Shown here: positions 50,782 through 58,772 of the stretch, piece by piece
How the letters are laid out: every line of letters begins with the position of its first letter
Numbering within the stretch: the first letter of the stretch is position 1
Assembly (NCBI RefSeq): GCF_900156305.1
Contig: NZ_FTPL01000003.1
Span: forward strand, 434,001-498,000
Direction: 5' to 3'
Length of the DNA stretch: 64,000 bases
From: Edaphobacillus lindanitolerans
GTDB taxonomy: Bacteria > Bacillota > Bacilli > Bacillales_A > Planococcaceae
Made by a program: the position numbers and the translations under genes
Notes under the pieces: generated by a model
Database searches by the model: none
The model's input: the letters and a program-made list of their open reading frames with translations, nothing else
What the model was told of the DNA's origin: nothing

Positions 50782-52233
50782 TTACAGTATGGGCGACACG
50801 AGCCGGGACAGTGATTCCTTCACCTTGATCGCCGTTGATCTGGAGCGGTACACCTCGGTCGTGAGTTCCGTGCAGAGGCGCATATCCTGCTCGAACAGCT
50901 CGGCGAGCTCGTGGGATTCTTCGCGGTCATAGATGAATGCGTTCACTTCAAAGTTCAGCTTGAAACTGCGGACATCGATGTTCGCCGTCCCGACAGTCGA
51001 CAATTCATCGTCTACGACGATCATTTTCGCATGGATGAAGCCGTTCTCGTAAATGTAGACCTTCGCTCCGGCACGCAGGAGCGAGCCCACGTTGGAATAG
51101 GTCGCCCAGTAGACGAACATATGATCGGGCTTGTTCGGGATCATGATCCGGACGTCGATGCCCGAAAGGCAGGCAATTCGCAGTGAATCGAGGAAACTCG
51201 CATCCGGGATGAAATAAGGCGTCTGAATATAGATGTATTTCTTCGCAAGGTTAATCATTTTCAGATAGCCGTCCTTGATCTGTTCCCAGTCCGCGTCCGG
51301 CCCGCTTGAGACGATCTGGATGCCGACATTCCCTTTTCTCGGGATGGCCGGGAAATAGCGGTCCGAGTACTCAATGTCATGGGAAGCCGATGCCTGGTTC
51401 CAGTCGAGGATGAACCGGGTCTGAAGGGGATGGAGCGCACTGCCTTCGATCCTCAGATGCGTATCCCGCCAATAACCGAATTTCTTTTTCAGGCCGAGGT
51501 ATTCATCCCCGACATTGAATCCTCCGATATAGCCGATCCGTCCGTCGACGATCGAGATTTTACGGTGGTTCCGATAGTTCATCCGGGGATTGATGAGGGG
51601 GAGGAGAGCGGGGAAGAACGCCTCCACTTCGCCGCCTGCCTGGATGAGTTCGCGGAAATGTCGTTTCCGGAGCCCCCGTGATCCCATGTCGTCATACAGG
51701 ACACGGACCTTCACTCCCTGTTTTGCCTTCTTCACCAGGACGTCGAGGATCCGCCGGCCGAGGTCGTCCATCCGGTAGATATAGTACTGGATATGGATAT
51801 GATCCTTTGCCTGCTCCATGTCGGCGAGCAGTGCTTCGAACTTCGCCGCCCCGTCGTTGAATATCTCCACGTCATTGTCCTGGGTGAGAAGCGCATGGTT
51901 GTTGCGCAGATGCAGATAGATCATATCCCGGTAATGGGCCGTATCATCCAGGTTGAATTCGAACGTCCCGTCTTCGATCGCCTCGGTCTGGTAATCAACG
52001 AGCTTCTCAATCCCGATCCGGTTGCGTCCTTCCCAGCGGAACATATGCCGTTTCCGGAGCTGCCGCCCGAACAGGAGGTAGATGAAAAAGCCGAAGACGG
52101 GGATGAAGAAGAGCACCATCAGCCAGGCCCATGTCGAAGTCGCATCCCGACGCTCGAGGAAAATGAGCGCAATGGCGAGGAAGATGTTCAAGATGAAAAT
52201 CGTAGCCGTCACGATTGTAATTGCTTGTGTCAT
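50782..52233 (-). CDS. cls: Cardiolipin synthase
   Basis: A 483-aa cardiolipin synthase of the phospholipase D superfamily. Two N-terminal membrane helices (about 3-60, with TSTWAWLMVLFFIPVFGFF) precede two HKD motifs: NHRKISIVDG and HAKMIVVDDE. It joins two phosphatidylglycerol molecules to make cardiolipin. The frame is open for another 150 bases, but GGGAGGG lies just before ATG 52233 and MTQAITIVTATIF is a normal Cls start. It is divergent from tcyP. Confidence 0.93.
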   Translation of the reverse strand: MTQAITIVTATIFILNIFLAIALIFLERRDATSTWAWLMVLFFIPVFGFFIYLLFGRQLRKRHMFRWEGRNRIGIEKLVDYQTEAIEDGTFEFNLDDTAHYRDMIYLHLRNNHALLTQDNDVEIFNDGAAKFEALLADMEQAKDHIHIQYYIYRMDDLGRRILDVLVKKAKQGVKVRVLYDDMGSRGLRKRHFRELIQAGGEVEAFFPALLPLINPRMNYRNHRKISIVDGRIGYIGGFNVGDEYLGLKKKFGYWRDTHLRIEGSALHPLQTRFILDWNQASASHDIEYSDRYFPAIPRKGNVGIQIVSSGPDADWEQIKDGYLKMINLAKKYIYIQTPYFIPDASFLDSLRIACLSGIDVRIMIPNKPDHMFVYWATYSNVGSLLRAGAKVYIYENGFIHAKMIVVDDELSTVGTANIDVRSFKLNFEVNAFIYDREESHELAELFEQDMRLCTELTTEVYRSRSTAIKVKESLSRLVSPIL

Positions 52234-52332
52234 GGCCGGGAACCCTCCCTTACCGCTTATTTCTATAACCCATAGTATACCGAAGGGCCGAGAAAAAGAC
52301 GAACCGGAACGCAATAACTCGATTAAACCTAC

Positions 52333-52361
52333 TTGACTTATAGGCAATAAAAACATAGAAT
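52333..52361 (+). promoter_or_regulatory. Promoter of tcyP
   Basis: TTGACT (52333-52338), a 17-base spacer and TAGAAT (52356-52361) give a strong sigma-A promoter. The spacer begins TATAGGCAATAAAA, which is reminiscent of sulfur-control CymR sites; this last point is only a guess. Confidence 0.6.
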
Positions 52362-52438
52362 GCATCTTATGCCGGAAAGACATCGGATTTTATCTTAAAT
52401 GGACAGCCGGCCGATAAAATATGATGGGAGAATGAACT

Positions 52439-53830
52439 ATGAATATATGGTGGGTCATCCTCAATGTGGCGATCTTGGCTGCACTTGTCGGCGTCCTCTT
52501 TTATATGGACCGGAAGCACGTCTCTTTCTCGAAGCGCGTTTTCACCGGGCTCGGGCTCGGCGTGGCGTTCGGCGTTGTGCTGCATCTCGTATACGGTGCG
52601 GAGTCCGAGACACTCGCCCGCTCGGTGGACTGGTTTAACATTGTCGGAACCGGATATGTCCGGTTCCTCCAGATGATCGTCATGCCGCTCGTCTTCATCT
52701 CGATCCTGGCTGCATTTACGAAAGTGTCGACCGGGAAAAACTTCGGCAAGACGGCGGCACTCGTGCTCGGCATGCTGATCGGCACGACCGCGATTGCCGC
52801 AGCGATCGGCATCATCTCGGCAACAGGCTTCGGCCTGGATGCCTCGGATATCGTCCAGGGCTCCGCAGAATCGGAACGGGGACTGTCCATTGAACAGCAG
52901 TCGGCCGATGTGGCTGACCGGACGCTGCCTCAGCAGATCACGGAACTGATTCCTTCCAACCCGTTTCTCGACCTGACCGGCGCACGGCCGACGTCGACAA
53001 TCGGCGTCGTCATCTTCGCGGCCTTCCTCGGCGTGGCTTACATGGGGATCGCGCGCAAGGAGCCGGAAATGGCGGCAACTGTGAAAAAAGGCATTGATGC
53101 CATCTATACCCTCATCATGAGGGTCGTGAAGCTCATCCTCCGCCTGACGCCGTACGGCATCCTGGCGATCATGTCGCGGACCGTGGCCACATCCGATTTC
53201 GGTGCCATCGTGAACCTCGGAAAGTTCGTCCTGGCTTCATACGCGGCGCTGATCGTCATGTTCCTCGTTCATCTGGCGATTGTTGCGATGAATGGCCTCA
53301 ATCCGGTCACCTACGTGAAGAAAACGGCTGAAACCCTGCTGTTCGCCTTTACTTCCCGTTCAAGTGCCGGCGCGCTTCCGCTGAATATCAAGACACAGAC
53401 CGATCGGCTCGGAATTCCGGATGCAACGGCGAACTTCGCGGGTTCGTTCGGACTGTCCATCGGGCAGAACGGCTGCGCGGGCGTTTATCCGGCGATGCTC
53501 GCCGTCATGATCGCTCCGTCCGTCGGCATCAATCCGCTTGATCCCGGGTTCATCGCCACGCTCATCCTCATCACGGCGATCAGCTCGTTCGGCGTGGCAG
53601 GCGTCGGTGGCGGTGCCACCTTCGCGGCCATTCTCGTTCTGTCCGCGATGAACCTGCCGGTCGCACTTGCCGGCGTGCTCATCTCCGTCGAACCGCTCAT
53701 CGACATGGGCCGCACGGCGCTCAATGTCAGCGGCTCGATGACCGCAAGCGTCACTGCAGCAAGCGTCAACAAAGAGCTCGACCGGGATGTCTTCAACGGC
53801 TCGGTCGATGCACAGCCGATCGACGCGTAA
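52439..53830 (+). CDS. tcyP: L-cystine symporter TcyP
   Basis: A 463-aa member of the sodium:dicarboxylate symporter (DAACS) family, the same length as B. subtilis TcyP. Seen: GYVRFLQMIVMPLVFISILA, AFTSRSSAGALPLNI (the serine-rich hairpin), GLSIGQNGCAGVYPAMLAVM and VEPLIDMGRTALNVSGSM. It imports cystine as a sulfur source. A GGGAG site lies about 9 bases before ATG 52439. The remembered match to TcyP is close, so the symbol is given. Confidence 0.9.
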   Translation: MNIWWVILNVAILAALVGVLFYMDRKHVSFSKRVFTGLGLGVAFGVVLHLVYGAESETLARSVDWFNIVGTGYVRFLQMIVMPLVFISILAAFTKVSTGKNFGKTAALVLGMLIGTTAIAAAIGIISATGFGLDASDIVQGSAESERGLSIEQQSADVADRTLPQQITELIPSNPFLDLTGARPTSTIGVVIFAAFLGVAYMGIARKEPEMAATVKKGIDAIYTLIMRVVKLILRLTPYGILAIMSRTVATSDFGAIVNLGKFVLASYAALIVMFLVHLAIVAMNGLNPVTYVKKTAETLLFAFTSRSSAGALPLNIKTQTDRLGIPDATANFAGSFGLSIGQNGCAGVYPAMLAVMIAPSVGINPLDPGFIATLILITAISSFGVAGVGGGATFAAILVLSAMNLPVALAGVLISVEPLIDMGRTALNVSGSMTASVTAASVNKELDRDVFNGSVDAQPIDA

Positions 53831-53898
53831 GACGGCAACACTTCCCGGCAGTGAGGCGACTCAGGCAAATCGAATTGCAACACACTTACCAGAAAATT

Positions 53899-53948
53899 AA
53901 AGACCGCCCGGCAAACCGTTAGAAACGGACTTGCCGGGCGGTCTTTTG
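53899..53948. terminator. Bidirectional terminator
   Basis: AAAGACCGCCCGGCAA (53899-53914) pairs with TTGCCGGGCGGTCTTT (53931-53946), with an inner CCGTT/AACGG hairpin. Confidence 0.9.
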
Positions 53949-53950
53949 AT

Positions 53951-55204
53951 TCAGTTCCGGATCAGCCGGTCATGCACTGCTTTGACATGCTCTTTGTACG
54001 GCGTGTCGATGAGCGGTCCGATCTGCTCATATGCATGACGGATGACTTCTTCCGCCTCGCCGGTTTGACCGGTCCCGGCAAGAGAATCGGCGAGGAAGGC
54101 CTCTCCTTCAAGGAAGATGGACAGGTCGATCGGGTGGTGGATATACTCGGTCGGCACCTGGACATTGCGCAGCTTTTCAACTGCTTCTTCATGCCGGCCG
54201 AGGCCGGAAAGCGCCTTTCCGGTTTCCATGTTCATGTACGGGGAGTGGAGCAGACGGTCGAGGTCCTGGCCGTTCTCCTTCAATTCGTTTTCCACATCCC
54301 GAACCTGCTGCAATGCTTCCGCGTATTGATGTTCATAGGAGGTCAGCTCGTGGATGTCCAGGAACCGGAGGAAGCCAGTGGTTTCATCGTCCTCTGCAAA
54401 TTCGCCGTATTGGCGGAGTTTGAGCCGGAAACGGGTGTAATCCTCTTTGTTCCCGGTCATCAGGGCATGGACGGCGGCAAGCCGGTACCAGTCGCTCATC
54501 CGGTAGTACATCCCTTTTTCTTTCGAGAAGGCGAGCGCCTCCTCCATGACCCGCAAGGCCTCTTCGTTCTGCCCGACTGCGTAGTGGAGAGTGGCTTCGA
54601 AGTAATCGAAGTCAAGCTTCGTCACGGGTTCGATGAAGGTGGCGCGGTTTTCGATTGTGTTCCGTTCCCTGAGAAGGACGGCAAGTGAATCGGCATACCG
54701 GTGCCGGGAGTACAGCGCCTGAGCCCGGGCCAGTCCGATGGCGGCCCGGCGCGCGGTGATGTTGAGTCTGTCATAGATATCCGCCGCCCGCTCAAGGGCG
54801 GATTCCCAGCCATCCCTGTCCAGGTATCGCAGGGCGTATGCATACAGCTCGAGGATCCGGGCCGACTCATAACCGGTCCCGAGCCGCTCAACGTAGGGCG
54901 CGATCAGATCCACGGTCTGCTGCTGCGTTACTGCCTTCGCCTCGTCAAAAATCTTCACCTTGGCAAGGTCCTCTGTTTTCTCCAACAGGTCACGCAGTTC
55001 CTGGACACTCACTTCCTCCAGCAATTCCGAAGGGGAGACGCCCAGCCGCTCCGCTATATACGAAAGGCTTTCCATCGAAGGCTTGGCTTTGTTGTTTTCA
55101 ATCAGGGACAGCATGCCTTTCGACATCCGGTCACCTGCCAGGTTGTCCAATGTCAGTTTCTGATCTTTCCGGATCGAACGGATCCGTTCACCGAGTGTCG
55201 GCAA
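53951..55204 (-). CDS. HTH-TPR transcriptional regulator (RRNPP-like layout)
   Basis: A 417-aa cytoplasmic regulator. Residues 1-60 form a Cro/C1-type helix-turn-helix: LGERIRSIRKDQKLTLDNLA then MSKGMLSLIENNKAKPSMES. The remaining 350 residues are alpha-helical repeats of TPR type (for example YESARILELYAYALRYLDRD and HYAVGQNEEALRVMEEALAF). This is the layout of RRNPP-type regulators such as Rgg, PlcR and NprR, whose TPR part binds a peptide, but no ligand is known here. Start: TTG 55204, 10 bases after AAGGA; the longer frame to 55393 runs over its own promoter and operators. Its promoter overlaps one of four matching operators. Confidence 0.85.
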   Translation of the reverse strand: MPTLGERIRSIRKDQKLTLDNLAGDRMSKGMLSLIENNKAKPSMESLSYIAERLGVSPSELLEEVSVQELRDLLEKTEDLAKVKIFDEAKAVTQQQTVDLIAPYVERLGTGYESARILELYAYALRYLDRDGWESALERAADIYDRLNITARRAAIGLARAQALYSRHRYADSLAVLLRERNTIENRATFIEPVTKLDFDYFEATLHYAVGQNEEALRVMEEALAFSKEKGMYYRMSDWYRLAAVHALMTGNKEDYTRFRLKLRQYGEFAEDDETTGFLRFLDIHELTSYEHQYAEALQQVRDVENELKENGQDLDRLLHSPYMNMETGKALSGLGRHEEAVEKLRNVQVPTEYIHHPIDLSIFLEGEAFLADSLAGTGQTGEAEEVIRHAYEQIGPLIDTPYKEHVKAVHDRLIRN

Positions 55205-55221
55205 TCCAATCACATCCTTCT

Positions 55222-55292
55222 GTTTAATTATATTGAACTTTTGCTTGCCTGTGAAGTGGGAACGTGTTATCCTTGGTTTAATTAAATTAAAC
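55222..55292. promoter_or_regulatory. Operator-promoter cassette 1 (small protein gene and HTH-TPR gene)
   Basis: Two 17-bp palindromes, GTTTAATTATATTGAAC (55222-55238) and GTTTAATTAAATTAAAC (55276-55292), start 54 bases apart. Between them a plus-strand promoter, TTGCCT (55245-55250) and TATCCT (55268-55273), has 17-base spacing; the second palindrome begins 2 bases after the -10 box and covers the start of transcription. On the minus strand TTCACA (55255-55250) and TATAAT (55232-55227) also have 17-base spacing, so the -10 of the regulator gene lies within the first palindrome. Confidence 0.85.
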
Positions 55293-55307
55293 AATGGAGT
55301 GATCAAG

Positions 55308-55502
55308 ATGATCAATGCACAGCGGCTGTACCAGGCGACCTTGGATTTGTGGACGCAGACAGCAGAAAAACTGTCCGCGCGGTTCCTGCCCATACGCCCG
55401 TCAGAAGAGCCGGAAAGGCATGCCTTGAAGAAAATTCCCGCTCATCGCAATCTGGATGACCGTCTGGATGCCGAATCCATGAGAACACGACGCTGGCTGT
55501 GA
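55308..55502 (+). CDS. 64-aa protein of unknown function
   Basis: A short basic protein, 64 residues. The first third, AQRLYQATLDLWTQTAEKLS, would form an amphipathic helix; the rest is highly charged and ends ESMRTRRWL. No signal peptide, membrane helix or cysteine is seen, and I do not recognise a family. GGAGTGATCAAG precedes ATG 55308. It has its own promoter flanked by two operators and lies between the HTH-TPR regulator and the MFS exporter. It could be a peptide signal precursor, a regulator or an accessory of the exporter; none is proven. Confidence 0.7.
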   Translation: MINAQRLYQATLDLWTQTAEKLSARFLPIRPSEEPERHALKKIPAHRNLDDRLDAESMRTRRWL

Positions 55503-55525
55503 CCGCTATTTTTTTTGGAATATGT

Positions 55526-55596
55526 GTTTAATAAAATTAAACTTACGGTTGAATTGAGCGGTGGCAGATGGTATCGTTGGTTCAATCGCATTAAAC
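55526..55596 (+). promoter_or_regulatory. Operator-promoter cassette 2 (MFS exporter)
   Basis: GTTTAATAAAATTAAAC (55526-55542) and GTTCAATCGCATTAAAC (55580-55596) start 54 bases apart. Between them lie TTGAAT (55549-55554) and TATCGT (55572-55577), 17 bases apart. The gaps (6 bases from first operator to -35, 2 bases from -10 to second operator) are the same as in cassette 1, and TATCNTTGGTTYAAT is shared. Confidence 0.87.
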
Positions 55597-55612
55597 AAGG
55601 AGTGTGGAAGGG

Positions 55613-56920
55613 TTGGAGCAGGCGGTAAAATTACGCAGGGCCACTTATCATATCTGGACATTCATGACGAGCAAGCTGATCTCCGCGTTTGGTGCACAAG
55701 TATACACGTTTGCCATCAGTTTCTATATCCTTCAGCTGACCGGTTCTGCGACGAGCTTTGCGACGAACCTGATCTGCAGCATCCTTCCGCGGACGATTGC
55801 AGCCCCCTTTGCCGGCTATGCGGCGGACCGCTGGCCGAAAAAGAGGATTGTGATTCTCTCGCAGGGCGCGATCGTGCTTGCGGTCGGCGGGCTGCTTGCG
55901 GTCAGTCTGACGGCCGGACTGTCACTTCCGGCCATCTATGCCACGACCGTTGTCATCTCCCTCGCCGCGTCGTTCTCGGGCGTCACCTTCTCTGCGGCAA
56001 TCACCGGGCTCGTGGACGAAGCGCGCATCCAGAAAGCGATGTCCCTGAACCAGATGTCGATATCGCTTGCCGCGATCGCCGCGCCGGCGGTCGGCGGCCT
56101 GCTGTACGGCGCCGTTTCGATCAATCTTTTCCTCATCTTGTTCATGGCTGCGGAGGCGATTGCCCTCATCCTGGAGGCGACGATGAATTTTCGGCTGTTT
56201 AACCGCAAGGCCGAAGCAGGCGGTGAAGCCGAGAAGCCGGCGGAAGAGCCGTTGCTCCAGAGCATGAAGTCAGGGCTCTCCTATTTGAGGAGACAGCCGG
56301 TCATCATGGCGGTCATCTGGATTGCGCTCATCGTCAACTTCCTGTTCGGGGCTTTCCAGGTCGGCTACTCATTCATCCTGATCGAAAAACTGAAAATCGC
56401 CCCCGAACATTTCGGACTGACCGAGGGGGCTCTCGCCGTCGGGACGCTCCTCATGTCCATCTGGCTGAGCGTCCGGAAAGAAGTGAAATACCCGCTGGTC
56501 GTCTCGAAATGGGGCATCGTCTCCATGGGACTGGCGATGGGCGGTGTCGCAATTCCGCTTTTCGCCGATATCCCCTATGTTCCCATGACGATATTCTTCG
56601 GAACGATCATGCTGATCTCCGGCTTGTCATCCGGCATCGTGAACACGCCGATCATGGTGATGATGCAGAAGAATGTGGATGATGACTATAAAGGACGGGT
56701 GTTTGCAGTCCTGGAAACGATGGCGATGTCGCTGATGCCGCTAGGGACGGTCCTTTACGGATTTCTGTATGACCTTTTCCCGGCCGAATGGATTCTCCTC
56801 ATCTCCACGGCTGCCCTCATCGGTGCGGTGCTGTGGCTTGCCCGACCGTCGGTCATCCGCAGGGCCCATCCTGAACTCCATGCACCGAAGAACGGCCATG
56901 TCCCCCAGGCAGCAAAATAA
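55613..56920 (+). CDS. MFS exporter, DHA3 (macrolide-efflux-like)
   Basis: A 435-aa, 12-span MFS protein of the DHA3 branch, which includes MefA-type drug exporters. Seen: SKLISAFGAQVYTFAISFYI, the loop GYAADRWPKKRIVILSQG, ALVDEARIQKAMSLNQ-like GLVDEARIQKAMSLNQ and, near the end, NVDDDYKGRVFAVLETMAM. It probably exports a drug, lipid-like compound or peptide; the cargo is unknown. TTG 55613 is 10 bases after AAGGAG; GTG 55604 is too near that site. It is controlled by the second operator pair and ends at a strong terminator. Confidence 0.88.
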   Translation: MEQAVKLRRATYHIWTFMTSKLISAFGAQVYTFAISFYILQLTGSATSFATNLICSILPRTIAAPFAGYAADRWPKKRIVILSQGAIVLAVGGLLAVSLTAGLSLPAIYATTVVISLAASFSGVTFSAAITGLVDEARIQKAMSLNQMSISLAAIAAPAVGGLLYGAVSINLFLILFMAAEAIALILEATMNFRLFNRKAEAGGEAEKPAEEPLLQSMKSGLSYLRRQPVIMAVIWIALIVNFLFGAFQVGYSFILIEKLKIAPEHFGLTEGALAVGTLLMSIWLSVRKEVKYPLVVSKWGIVSMGLAMGGVAIPLFADIPYVPMTIFFGTIMLISGLSSGIVNTPIMVMMQKNVDDDYKGRVFAVLETMAMSLMPLGTVLYGFLYDLFPAEWILLISTAALIGAVLWLARPSVIRRAHPELHAPKNGHVPQAAK

Positions 56921-56937
56921 AGAGCAACCGGACTCAC

Positions 56938-56980
56938 AGCCGGACAGGACCCCACCGGGTTGCCTGTCCGGCTTTTTTTT
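56938..56980 (+). terminator. Intrinsic terminator after the MFS exporter gene
   Basis: AGCCGGACAGG (56938-56948) pairs with CCTGTCCGGCT (56963-56973), followed by seven or more T residues. Confidence 0.9.
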
Positions 56981-57052
56981 CCCGTTATGTTTCGGCATCC
57001 GGTATACTGTTTGAATGGAAGAGATTGTGCTTTATGGATAGGGGGGCGCATC

Positions 57053-58708
57053 ATGGGGGGAATATACGGAAACCTGCCGGAGCGTGTACTGGTGGATGGG
57101 ATGACAGACATGGTGTTTGTCATGGCCATCCGGGAGGACGGGAAGATGGTTTACGAATTCTTCAACCGGACGGCCCGCAACACACTTGGAATCAATGAAG
57201 AGATCATCGGGCGGACGATCAGCGATGCGCTCGGTGATGTGCGCGGACAATTGCTGGAGCCGCTTTATAGAGAAGTCGCGGATACAGGGATTTCCGCTGT
57301 CTATTCGGACGAGTATCCGGATGAACTTGGAAAGACAAGGTATTCCGAAACCACGCTGGTTCCGCTTTTTGAGGAGGGGACCTGCACGCACATCGTGGCG
57401 ACAGTCCGGGACGTTACGGAAAAGATAGCCGCGCGCCGTTCCGCTACGCTCTTGAACGGCCGGCTTGAACTCAGCGGCTCCAAATTCCGTGCGTTGTTTG
57501 AGAATAACAGCGATGCGGTCTTCGAGCTGTCGGCGGATGGCACGGTTCTGGCCGCAAATCCGGCCGCAGGGCGTCTGTTCGGGAAACCGGAAAAATCATT
57601 CGACGGTCGCCCGTTCGCAGAAGTGATCGGAGAAGGATGGGGAGAGCGGGAGGAAAAGGCGTTCCGGTCCGCGCATTCGGAATCAGAAGGGGACATCCGG
57701 GTGGATGTGTGCTCCATATCCGGTCCGGTCGGCTGCCTGCTCAAGTTCACGCCGGTGATGAATGCCGGGACGCAGATCGGATGTTATGCCCATCTGAAAG
57801 ACATGCGGGAACTGGATAAACTCGTCGGACAGTTCATGGAAAGTGAACGGCGTTTCCGGATCATTGCGGAGCATGTCCGGGATCTGATCCTTCTCGTCGA
57901 TAAGCGATGGAATTTCCTGTACGTGTCTCCTTCGATCAAAACCGTTTTCGGCTTCACGCCTGACGAACTGTCGAGTTCCAGCGGAGAAAAATTTGTCTTT
58001 CCCGAAGATGAGCCGAGACTGCGGGAGACCTTTGACCGGACGGTCCTTGATAATGGTGTGTTCACCCTCCGTCTCCGGCTTGCCCATGCAGAAAGAGGCT
58101 GGGTCTGGGCCGAGATGACCGGGTCAGCGGTGTACGGTTCAGACGGCCGTTTCCTGCATATGGTGCTGGTCATCCGGGACATCACGCGCCAAAAAGAAGA
58201 GGAAGAGCTGCTGCACAATTATGCGTACCATGATCCGCTGACGGGCTTGCCGAATCGCCGGCTCTTCTTTGACCGGCTGGAACAGAGGCTGGAACGATAC
58301 CGGATGGCAGGAGAACCGTTCGCCATCATTTTAATGGATATCGATAATTTCAAGCAGATCAATGACAACTGGGGCCATGAAACAGGGGATGAAGTGATCC
58401 GGGCATTCGGCGTGAGGATTTCAGGGGCCCTTGAGGACGGTCTCGTTGCGCGGTACGGCGGAGATGAATTTGTCGCCCTGATTGCCGAATGCAGGGACGC
58501 GGATGAAGCTGCGGCAACAGGCCGAAGGATCCTCGATTCACTCAAATCCCCGCTGCGGATCACCGGCCGGGAAATCCTCGTCACGACGAGCCTGGGCATC
58601 GCACTCTCCGCTCCAGGACGGATGTCGCCCGAGGAATTGCTCCGGCTCGCGGACCGGGCGATGTATCATTCCAAGAAAGAGGGAAGCGGGCGCTACCGGA
58701 TCATCTGA
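57053..58708 (+). CDS. Diguanylate cyclase with multiple PAS domains
   Basis: A 551-aa soluble protein with three PAS-like domains (about 5-125, 140-265 and 270-385) and a C-terminal GGDEF domain (about 395-551). SKFRALFENNSDAVFELSAD and SERRFRIIAEHVRDLILLVD begin the second and third PAS. The cyclase has HDPLTGLPNR, DIDNFKQINDNWGHETGD and an intact RYGGDEFVAL, so it should make cyclic-di-GMP. The RxxD inhibitory site expected before GGDEF is missing. ATG 57053 follows GGGGGG; the longer frame from 56960 crosses the previous terminator. Confidence 0.92.
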   Translation: MGGIYGNLPERVLVDGMTDMVFVMAIREDGKMVYEFFNRTARNTLGINEEIIGRTISDALGDVRGQLLEPLYREVADTGISAVYSDEYPDELGKTRYSETTLVPLFEEGTCTHIVATVRDVTEKIAARRSATLLNGRLELSGSKFRALFENNSDAVFELSADGTVLAANPAAGRLFGKPEKSFDGRPFAEVIGEGWGEREEKAFRSAHSESEGDIRVDVCSISGPVGCLLKFTPVMNAGTQIGCYAHLKDMRELDKLVGQFMESERRFRIIAEHVRDLILLVDKRWNFLYVSPSIKTVFGFTPDELSSSSGEKFVFPEDEPRLRETFDRTVLDNGVFTLRLRLAHAERGWVWAEMTGSAVYGSDGRFLHMVLVIRDITRQKEEEELLHNYAYHDPLTGLPNRRLFFDRLEQRLERYRMAGEPFAIILMDIDNFKQINDNWGHETGDEVIRAFGVRISGALEDGLVARYGGDEFVALIAECRDADEAAATGRRILDSLKSPLRITGREILVTTSLGIALSAPGRMSPEELLRLADRAMYHSKKEGSGRYRII

Positions 58709-58718
58709 ATGAATGAAA

Positions 58719-58764
58719 TAATCCCCTGCGGGCGCGCAACGAAGCGCCCCGCAGGGGATTTAAC
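58719..58764. terminator. Bidirectional terminator
   Basis: AATCCCCTGCGGG pairs with CCCGCAGGGGATT between convergent genes. Confidence 0.82.
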
Positions 58765-58772
58765 ATTCTGTT

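Noticed and set aside
52316-52328. ATTAAAC half-site upstream of tcyP as a fifth operator of the HTH-TPR regulator
   Set aside because: Only one half matches; the left arm does not fit GTTYAAT.
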